Below, in pieces: positions 7,478 to 12,327 of a DNA stretch of 12,327 nucleotides. The DNA comes from Prolixibacteraceae bacterium. Its GTDB lineage: Bacteria; Bacteroidota; Bacteroidia; Bacteroidales; Prolixibacteraceae. The DNA is taken from contig DMFR01000027.1 of assembly GCA_003450125.1 (NCBI GenBank), positions 731 through 13,057 of the forward strand. Reading direction: 5' to 3'. A program made the translations under genes and the position numbers. The notes beneath the pieces were generated by a model, which worked only from the letters and a program-made list of their open reading frames with translations, ran no database searches and was not told where the DNA came from. How positions within the stretch are numbered: the stretch's first letter is position 1; each line of letters begins with the position of its first letter.

Positions 7478-7499
7478 AAGCTCAAAACCCTTTGAGCTT
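7478..7499. promoter_or_regulatory. Perfect 9-bp hairpin in the divergent esterase/kup intergenic region
   Basis: AAGCTCAAA and TTTGAGCTT form a perfect 9-bp stem with the tetraloop ACCC. It lies between the two putative promoters (7423 on the minus strand, 7606 on the plus strand), upstream of both genes rather than behind one, so it is more likely an operator or an insulating element than a gene terminator. A separate 10-bp palindrome TTCTTAAGAA lies at 7540-7549. Confidence 0.45.
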
Positions 7500-7605
7500 T
7501 CATTTTAATTAAGTCTGCCTTGCATTTTCATCCTGACAATTCTTAAGAAATTAAGAAATCATGTTTTGAGCACCCGCAAGTTGAATACTTTCACTTCAAT
7601 GTGAA

Positions 7606-7613
7606 TATCTTTG
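7606..7613 (+). promoter_or_regulatory. kup promoter -7 element TATCTTTG
   Basis: TATCTTTG is an exact TAnnTTTG match 39 bp before the kup start codon. A TTG sits 22 bases upstream, slightly far for the -33 element. The inverted repeat TTCAC/GTGAA (7590-7605) lies just upstream of the -7 box, where an operator would be expected. No riboswitch-sized leader fits between here and the gene. Confidence 0.55.
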
Positions 7614-7652
7614 TGTACATTTTTAAAGGAAACAAAATAACAACGAGTTGAT

Positions 7653-9599
7653 ATGTCGGGGACGAAACATCATTCAGCACTTAGTAAAGTATCATTTGCA
7701 GGGCTATTGATCACCATTGGAATAGTCTTTGGTGATATTGGAACCAGTCCACTGTACGTGGTTAAAGCGATCATCTCGGGAGCCGATCATTTTAGTCAGT
7801 TATTGGTTTACGGGGCTTTGTCATGTGTGTTCTGGACCCTTACGTTACAGACCACCTTAAAATATGTCATTATCACCCTCAGGGCTGATAACCATGGAGA
7901 GGGGGGCATCTTTGCCTTGTTTGCCCTGATGAAAAAGAAAACAACATGGGCTGCCGCCCTTGCCATGATCGGCGGAAGTGCCCTGTTGGCTGATGGTGTG
8001 ATTACGCCTTCCATTACAGTGACTTCCTCCATTGAAGGTTTGCGCCTGATCAATCCGCACATTGCAGTATTGCCCGTGGTGCTGGTGATCATTACTGCTT
8101 TGTTTTTTGTTCAGCAGTTTGGTACAAAATTCATAGGAAATTCATTTGGTCCTATCATGGTGGTTTGGTTTGGAATGCTTTCAGTACTTGGTTTTATTCA
8201 AATCACTCACTATCCTGAGATCCTGAATGCAGTGAACCCTAAGTATGCTTATGATTTTCTGGCCCATTATCCCAAAGGATTTATTTTACTTGGGGCGGTA
8301 TTTCTTTGTACCACGGGAGCCGAAGCATTGTATTCTGACTTGGGGCATTGCGGCATTAAGAATATCCGGATTTCGTGGATCTTTGTTAAAATATCGCTTT
8401 TGCTCAATTACTTCGGTCAAGGCGCCTATTTGATGAACCATCCTACCCCTGTTGTCGATTTGAACCCGTTTTATTCTATCATGCCATCATGGTTCCTCTT
8501 TCCCGGGATTCTAATTTCAACAGCTGCCGCAGTAATTGCCAGCCAAGCCTTGATTACCGGTTCCTATACCTTAATCAGCGAGGCGGTATCGATGAATTTC
8601 TGGCCCAAAATTAAAGTATTGCACCCCACAACCATTAAAGGACAAGTTTATATACCTTTTGTCAACTGGCTTTTATGGGTTTCTGTCTGTTTCGTGGTAT
8701 TGTTTTTTCAGGAATCATCGAACATGGAGGCTGCCTACGGTCTGTCGATTACCATCACCATGATCATGACATCCCTGCTTTTGATCCATTACCTGTATCA
8801 AAGGAATGTGAACTTGATGTTGATCGGCTTTTTGGCCATGCTTTTTGGAACCATTGAAACTTCATTCCTGATTGCCAACCTGCATAAATTTTCCAAAGGG
8901 GGATGGTTTTCCATCGCCCTGGCCTGTGCATTTTTACTGGTCATGATTGGCTGGTTCTTTGGCCGCAGGATCAAGAACCGTCATATCAGTTTTGTGAACG
9001 TGAATAAGTACCTGCATTTATTCGAAGACCTGAGTAAAGACAATTCGATTACCAGAATAGCCACTAACCTGGTCTACATCATCAAAGCCAATGAATTGTA
9101 CCAGATCGAATCCAAGATCATGTATTCGATTTTCAATAAACAGCCCAAGCGCGCCGAAACTTACTGGCTGCTTCATGTCAATATAGTGGATGAGCCGGAT
9201 ACCTTTAGTTATGAAGTAACCCAGTTTATTCAGGGGACATTGATCCGTGTGGATTTCCACCTGGGATTCAAGGTTGAACCACGCATCAACCTTTACTTTA
9301 AGGAAGTGTTGAAAGAAATGGTGGCCAATGGTGAAATAAAATTGTCCAGTTCCTACGAATCGCTGAAGAAGCATCACTTTCCGGCTGACTTCTTGTTTGT
9401 AAACCTGGACCGTATTATGACCCAGGATTATAAACTGTCGCCTTGGGAAACCATGATCATGGGACTGCATGCCTTTACCCGTATATTTAGCATCAACGAT
9501 GTGAAAGCCCTTGGACTGGATACCAGTTCCGTGATTGAGGAAAAGGTTCCCATCTCGGTTGAACGCCCGTTAAATCGAAAGATGACGCGTATCAATTGA
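7653..9599 (+). CDS. kup: Kup potassium uptake transporter
   Basis: 648 residues, a normal length for KUP/HAK/KT transporters, which import potassium with protons through the inner membrane. Family signatures are GDIGTSPLY at 27-35, DNHGEGGIFALFAL at 79-92, LLADGVITPS at 111-120, TTGAEALYSDLGHCG at 220-234 and LLNYFGQGA at 250-258. About twelve hydrophobic segments fill residues 15-440, and a soluble C-terminal domain of about 200 residues follows. The gene stands alone: divergent from the esterase gene, convergent with the helicase gene. The ATG at 7653 lies right after an A-rich leader without a Shine-Dalgarno sequence. No truncation or frameshift is seen. Confidence 0.97.
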   Translation: MSGTKHHSALSKVSFAGLLITIGIVFGDIGTSPLYVVKAIISGADHFSQLLVYGALSCVFWTLTLQTTLKYVIITLRADNHGEGGIFALFALMKKKTTWAAALAMIGGSALLADGVITPSITVTSSIEGLRLINPHIAVLPVVLVIITALFFVQQFGTKFIGNSFGPIMVVWFGMLSVLGFIQITHYPEILNAVNPKYAYDFLAHYPKGFILLGAVFLCTTGAEALYSDLGHCGIKNIRISWIFVKISLLLNYFGQGAYLMNHPTPVVDLNPFYSIMPSWFLFPGILISTAAAVIASQALITGSYTLISEAVSMNFWPKIKVLHPTTIKGQVYIPFVNWLLWVSVCFVVLFFQESSNMEAAYGLSITITMIMTSLLLIHYLYQRNVNLMLIGFLAMLFGTIETSFLIANLHKFSKGGWFSIALACAFLLVMIGWFFGRRIKNRHISFVNVNKYLHLFEDLSKDNSITRIATNLVYIIKANELYQIESKIMYSIFNKQPKRAETYWLLHVNIVDEPDTFSYEVTQFIQGTLIRVDFHLGFKVEPRINLYFKEVLKEMVANGEIKLSSSYESLKKHHFPADFLFVNLDRIMTQDYKLSPWETMIMGLHAFTRIFSINDVKALGLDTSSVIEEKVPISVERPLNRKMTRIN

Positions 9600-9606
9600 G
9601 GTAGCA

Positions 9607-9618
9607 ACTTTGCAAAGT
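9607..9618. terminator. Small palindrome between convergent kup and helicase genes
   Basis: ACTTTGCAAAGT is a perfect 12-bp palindrome 8 bp after the kup stop codon, in an 89-bp gap between convergent genes. It can form only a short stem and has no clear U-run, so it is a weak terminator candidate. No better one is visible in the gap. Confidence 0.25.
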
Positions 9619-9688
9619 CAAGCTTAATATTATTAATATAAACATCAACTTCGCCGAAATAAACAATATGTTTTAAATCATGGTGACC

Positions 9689-10831
9689 TTAGTAGCCTTT
9701 TAAATCAATATTCTCGCTATCAATCATGTCCACCCATTTGCCCATCTTCTTTTGAATGACTTTAAAGTGGTGCTGGTCTTCAGGCGTAATAAATGAAATG
9801 GCTTCTCCATAAGCCTCTGCTCGTCCGGTTCGTCCAATACGGTGGATGTAATCCTTAGGTGAACGGGGCAGCTCATAATTGACTACATGAGGCAAAGATT
9901 CAATATCAATTCCACGGGCCAACAGGTCGGTTGCCACCAACACACGAATTTGACCTGATTTGAACTTGCTCAAAGCCTCAGTTCTGGCGCCCTGGCTCTT
10001 TTTACTATGGATGGCAGTCGCGTCTATACCGTTTTTACGCAGTTTATCGGCCACATTATCTGCCTTGTACACCGAAGAGGTAAAAACGAGCACCTGCTTT
10101 AAATCGTTTTTCTTAATGATGTAGCGAAGCAATGGGCCTTTCTTTTCCTCTGTGACAAAATAGCCCACTTGTTCGATCAATTCGAGGTTTGCACGTTCCT
10201 CTTCGATCTTGATCACTACAGGATCATGTAGTAAAATCTGGTTGATATTGGCTATTTCTTCATTCAGGGTAGCCGAAAATAACAGGTTCTGACGTTTCTT
10301 AGGCAAAAGGGCAATGATACGGTTCATCTCTTCCTGGAAGCCAAGGTTGAGCATTTTATCGGCTTCATCCAGCACCAAAGTGTCAATTTCGGACAAGTGT
10401 ACCGCGTTCGACTCTACCAGTTCCAATAACCTTCCCGGTGTAGCGATCAATACATGAACACCCTGTAAACCGATCATTTGAGGGTTGATGGATACGCCGC
10501 CAAATACTGCTATCGTTTTAATCCGCTCGGGAAGCCATGATCCAAATACGATGAATACTTCTCTCACCTGTACGGCCAGTTCGCGTGTTGGAACTAATAC
10601 CAGCACTCTTGCATGACGGTTTTTTGCCTCTGACTGACCTTGCAGGTTCGTTAATATGGGCAGCACATAACTGGCCGTTTTACCCGAACCCGTTGGAGCA
10701 ATGCCCAGAACATCTTTCCCTTTCAGAATAGCAGGTATCACTTCCCTCTGTATAGGATAAGGCTGTGTGTAGTTCTGGTCAGCTAGAACTTTTAACAATG
10801 CGGGCGTTAAACCGAAAGACGAAAAAGGCAT
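9689..10831 (-). CDS. DEAD-box ATP-dependent RNA helicase, RhlE type
   Basis: 380 residues. The enzyme unwinds RNA duplexes with ATP, typically in ribosome assembly, mRNA turnover or cold adaptation. All core motifs are in place: a Q motif with F6 and the YPIQ stretch (25-28), Walker A APTGSGKT at 45-52, PTRELA at 81-86, GG at 111-112, TPGR at 131-134, DEAD at 155-158, SAT at 186-188, ARGIDI at 305-310 and HRIGRTGR at 330-337. The protein stops about 40 residues after motif VI, so it lacks the basic C-terminal tail found in many RhlE and DeaD proteins. It is a minimal helicase core, and partner specificity cannot be deduced. The gene stands alone, convergent with kup and divergent from the IS110 element. 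Its -7 box is at 10856-10863. Confidence 0.96.
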   Translation of the reverse strand: MPFSSFGLTPALLKVLADQNYTQPYPIQREVIPAILKGKDVLGIAPTGSGKTASYVLPILTNLQGQSEAKNRHARVLVLVPTRELAVQVREVFIVFGSWLPERIKTIAVFGGVSINPQMIGLQGVHVLIATPGRLLELVESNAVHLSEIDTLVLDEADKMLNLGFQEEMNRIIALLPKKRQNLLFSATLNEEIANINQILLHDPVVIKIEEERANLELIEQVGYFVTEEKKGPLLRYIIKKNDLKQVLVFTSSVYKADNVADKLRKNGIDATAIHSKKSQGARTEALSKFKSGQIRVLVATDLLARGIDIESLPHVVNYELPRSPKDYIHRIGRTGRAEAYGEAISFITPEDQHHFKVIQKKMGKWVDMIDSENIDLKGY

Positions 10832-10855
10832 AGGATATCATATAAAATTAAAGGA

Positions 10856-10863
10856 CAAAGATA
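10856..10863 (-). promoter_or_regulatory. Helicase promoter -7 element TATCTTTG
   Basis: On the minus strand TATCTTTG is an exact TAnnTTTG match 24 bp before the helicase ATG, which implies a very short leader. No convincing TTTG is found at 19-21 bp upstream. The IS110 left end begins about 125 bp further upstream, so the insertion leaves this promoter intact. The sequence between 10864 and 10983 shows no gene and no strong structure. Confidence 0.55.
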
Positions 10864-10983
10864 GGGGAATAAAGTTTTCAATGAAGGAATATTCTTCGCT
10901 TCAGTTTTAGTATCAGATAACTATAGTCATGTCTCAGCTAATGTGACTTAGCCACTTGTGTAGTTTGCCAGAACCTTGATCAG

Positions 10984-10990
10984 GACGTCA
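10984..10990 (+). repeat. Left half of the IS110 target site, part of a REP-like repeat
   Basis: GACGTCA up to the core CA (10989-10990) is the left flank of the insertion. Joined to the right flank at 12223 it gives the empty site GACGTCATTGCGAGTCCCC. This resembles the GTCATTGCGAG part of a REP-like repeat common in Bacteroidota genomes, known to me from experience and not checked here. Confidence 0.6.
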
Positions 10991-10993
10991 TCC

Positions 10994-11001
10994 TATGTTT
11001 G
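10994..11001 (+). promoter_or_regulatory. -7 half of a promoter assembled in the IS110 circle junction
   Basis: TATGTTTG, an exact TAnnTTTG match, starts 3 bases inside the left end. In the inserted copy no TTTG lies 19-21 bases upstream. When the right end is joined to the left end at CA, the TTTG at 12202-12205 is placed exactly 20 bases before it, giving a canonical Bacteroidota promoter that reads towards the bridge RNA and transposase. Confidence 0.7.
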
Positions 11002-11038
11002 TGCAGTAATATAAAATACCAAAATAAATTAATATTTG

Positions 11039-11220
11039 TTCTTTTATTAAGCTTAAAAGAAGAAAGGGAAAAGACTAAGACTAGGAGTCGTCATAAGCTG
11101 ATAAAGCTGTTCGCAATGCAAGTCCCTTTTCCCTGCTATTTCTGACCTAGGACAGTTCAGTAGGCATAAAGCCTGGATGTAGGATTGATAAGGCAAGAAG
11201 TAGGCCCTTCTTTCAAGCCA
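11039..11220 (+). ncRNA. IS110 bridge RNA (seekRNA) with target- and donor-binding loops
   Basis: Folds by eye into the known bridge-RNA order. First a 5' stem-loop: UUCUUUUA/UAAAAGAA, 8 bp, 11039-11061. Then the target-binding hairpin: AGGGAAAAG/CUUUUCCCU (11065-11073/11126-11134) continued by ACU/AGU, with an internal loop and an AGCU/AGCU tip. Then the donor-binding hairpin: CCUA/UAGG (11146-11149/11180-11183) with an AGGC/GCCU tip. A last stem AAGAAG/CUUCUU with GGC/GCC (11192-11219) ends 21 bp before the transposase ATG. Guides: left target CGTCA 11089-11093 equals 10986-10990; right target TCGCAATG 11111-11118 pairs with 12221-12228; left donor ACAGTTCA 11152-11159 equals 12215-12222; right donor GGATG 11175-11179 pairs with 10989-10993 and fills the loop strand exactly. 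Length about 180 nt, close to the IS621 bridge RNA. The transcript ends are estimates. Confidence 0.88.
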
Positions 11221-11240
11221 ATGATTTAAAATTAAAAGTT

Positions 11241-12200
11241 ATGAGCAAATTTATTGGCATTGACATTTCGAAAAGCAAGTTTGATTCTGCATTTGAAAGG
11301 GACCCAAAGAGGTGGGAGCAAAGGACATTTGACTACAGCAGCGAAGGGATTTGTTTGTTTTATGAAAACTTACCCCCGGGGGACAGGGTGATTGTTATGG
11401 AAGCAACAGGCACTTATTACCTTAAACTGGCTTATTTTCTGCATGAAAAAGGGGAAAAGGTTGCAATTGTAAACCCGTTAAAGATCAGGCGCTTTGCCCA
11501 AATGAGATTTGAGCGCATAAAAACGGACAAAGCCGATGCCCGGATAATTGCCTCTTACGGGCAAAGCGAAGAAGTCAAACTATGGGAGCCGCTTGAAGAA
11601 CACATCATTGACATACGCCAGATCTGTTCGGTAATTGAACGTCTGGTGAAAGACCGTACGGCATGGTGCAACAAGAAAGAGGCACTGGAAAACGATCCTC
11701 ATCACAGCCTGGTGGCATTGGGTGAAATTAAGGGCATGATTGAACACATTACCCAAAGGCTCAATGACCTGGAAGACAAACTGGACTCTATAATAGGGGA
11801 ACATTTTGTAGAGGAAAATAAAATTATCCGCAGTATTCCGGGTATTGGACCCAAAACAGCCATTATGCTCCTTGCCCTTACAAATGGGTTCACCAGGTTT
11901 GATTCTTATAAGGAGTTTATAGCATACGTTGGGCTAAGCCCCCGTATTTGCGACTCTGGAACGGTCAAAGGCAGGGTACATATCTGCAAGATAGGAATGG
12001 GCAGGGCAAGGCAATTGCTGTACATGGCGGCCAGGGCAGCAAGTAAATATAACGATGCCTGCAGGATGCTTTATCAAAGGCTGTTGGAAAAAGGAAAGGC
12101 CAAAAAGCTCGCCCTAATTGCAGTGGCAAACAAACTGGTCAAGCAGGCCTTTGCGTTAACCAACAAATCTGAGTTGTATATAAAAGATTTTGCATTTTAA
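11241..12200 (+). CDS. IS110-family transposase (bridge-RNA-guided DEDD recombinase)
   Basis: 319 residues. The N-terminal RuvC-like domain carries the DEDD set: D8 in GIDISK, E54 in MEATGTYY, and D96 and D99 in KTDKADA. A helical linker (about 110-190) and a helix-hairpin-helix motif PGIGPKTA (200-207) follow. The C-terminal Transposase_20 domain has YVGLSPRICDSGTVKG with S239 as the likely catalytic serine, then the ICKIGMGRARQLLYMAA stretch. These are the residues that IS110 recombinases use to exchange strands between donor and target held by the bridge RNA. The length is normal and the frame is unbroken. The start ATG at 11241 follows the ncRNA directly and has the conserved start MSKFIGIDIS. 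Read-through from the bridge-RNA transcript is likely, because no separate promoter is visible. Confidence 0.97.
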   Translation: MSKFIGIDISKSKFDSAFERDPKRWEQRTFDYSSEGICLFYENLPPGDRVIVMEATGTYYLKLAYFLHEKGEKVAIVNPLKIRRFAQMRFERIKTDKADARIIASYGQSEEVKLWEPLEEHIIDIRQICSVIERLVKDRTAWCNKKEALENDPHHSLVALGEIKGMIEHITQRLNDLEDKLDSIIGEHFVEENKIIRSIPGIGPKTAIMLLALTNGFTRFDSYKEFIAYVGLSPRICDSGTVKGRVHICKIGMGRARQLLYMAARAASKYNDACRMLYQRLLEKGKAKKLALIAVANKLVKQAFALTNKSELYIKDFAF

Positions 12201-12201
12201 A

Positions 12202-12205
12202 TTTG
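12202..12205 (+). promoter_or_regulatory. -33 half of the IS110 circle-junction promoter
   Basis: TTTG just behind the transposase stop codon, pointing out of the right end. In the circular junction it stands 20 bases before TATGTTTG of the left end: 17 bases of right end including CA, plus TCC of the left end. In the inserted copy, 20 bases downstream of it lies target DNA without a TAnnTTTG box, so it is idle there. Confidence 0.65.
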
Positions 12206-12220
12206 GATTTTGACACAGTT

Positions 12221-12230
12221 CATTGCGAGT
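12221..12230 (+). repeat. Right half of the IS110 target site, REP-like
   Basis: CATTGCGAGT continues the target after the core CA. Its first eight bases are the perfect complement of the right target guide TCGCAATG of the bridge RNA, and the ninth could form a G-U pair. Confidence 0.7.
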
Positions 12231-12301
12231 CCCCATACCTACCGCTACACCAAGTTTTATGACAGCTTTAACAACTTCATAATGTGCATCTTATAAAATG
12301 C

Positions 12302-12327
12302 TGTCATTAGTAGGAACGAAGCAATCT
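12302..12327 (+). repeat. Diverged REP-like repeat copy at the window end
   Basis: TGTCATTAGTAGGAACGAAG followed by CAATCT resembles the full REP-like unit (GTCATTGCGAGGAACGAAGCAATCT form), with changes in the middle. It follows an 8-bp inverted repeat ATGACAGC (12259-12266)/GCTGTCAT (12300-12307). The stretch 12231-12299 holds no gene that I can recognise. The repeat may run past the window. Confidence 0.55.

Larger units (their letters stand above)
10989..12222 (+). mobile_element. Complete IS110-family insertion sequence with bridge RNA
   Basis: The ends were deduced from the guide segments in the upstream ncRNA. Both junctions contain TCAT (10988-10991 and 12220-12223). All four guides meet on CA, taken as the core dinucleotide (10989-10990 and 12221-12222), so counting the core once the element is about 1232 bp. 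The exact crossover could shift within TCAT. The left end is long (about 250 bp, with the ncRNA) and the right end is short (22 bp after the stop codon), as in the IS110 subgroup and unlike IS1111, where the RNA lies behind the gene. No terminal inverted repeats and no target duplication beyond the shared core are seen. The transposase is intact and the promoter halves are in place, so the copy may be active. Confidence 0.88.

Noticed and set aside
9018..9470. 150-codon open frame antisense to kup
   Set aside because: It lies wholly inside the well-supported kup gene, has no recognisable domain and no promoter, and is a codon-bias shadow.
10925..10948. AGTCA/TGACT inverted repeat as the IS110 left terminus
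   Set aside because: It lies outside the ends fixed by the four guides, and no matching sequence is found at the right end.
10998..11038. Promoter for the bridge RNA within the inserted left end (TTTG at 10998 with AATATTTG at 11031)
   Set aside because: The 29-base gap is too long and the -7 box is off consensus. The junction promoter fits far better, though weak transcription from here is possible.
10989..12222. IS1111-subgroup element with the guide RNA behind the transposase
   Set aside because: Only 22 bp remain behind the stop codon before the right end, no subterminal inverted repeats are seen, and the guide-bearing RNA lies upstream.

Overview
The window looks like a piece of a Bacteroidota chromosome (phylum-level call). 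It carries several matches to the Bacteroidota -7 promoter element TAnnTTTG, A/T-rich starts mostly without Shine-Dalgarno sequences, heptamer-periodic intergenic repeats, a lipoprotein GH2 enzyme paired with a SASA-type esterase, and a dodecin of the non-Trp type.

Layout. (1) 47-2750, minus strand: a molybdenum-cofactor operon, MobB-like P-loop protein > moeA > moaA. Its genes overlap by 14 and 17 bp, and a structured leader that I read as a Moco-type riboswitch precedes them. The MoaA is unusually short. (2) 2966-3181, plus: a dodecin gene, divergent from the Moco operon. It ends at a large inverted repeat of 7-bp units (3185-3361) that shares sequence with the window's first 45 bases. (3) 3377-7338, minus: a secreted SGNH/SASA esterase followed by a lipoprotein GH2 beta-galactosidase-like enzyme, probably one small glycan-degradation operon. 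(4) 7653-9599, plus: the potassium transporter kup with a recognisable promoter. (5) 9689-10831, minus: a DEAD-box RNA helicase of RhlE type. (6) 10989-12222, plus: a complete IS110-family insertion sequence. (7) 12223-12327: the right flank, ending in a REP-like repeat.

The most interesting part is the IS110 element. The 200 bases before its transposase fold into a 5' stem-loop and two hairpins with internal loops, the architecture of an IS110 bridge RNA (seekRNA). Reading the loops against the element's ends gives four guide matches that meet on the same dinucleotide, CA: the left target guide (CGTCA), right target guide (TCGCAATG), left donor guide (ACAGTTCA) and right donor guide (GGATG). 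This sets the element's ends and the empty target site without a database. Joining the two ends also creates a Bacteroidota-type promoter (TTTG in the right end, 20-nt spacer, TATGTTTG in the left end) that is not present in the inserted form. The target resembles a dispersed REP-like repeat (GTCATTGCGAG...GAACGAAGCAATCT).

Coordinates, motifs and pairings were read by eye from the sequence. Family names rest on recognised motifs, and no searches or folding programs were run.
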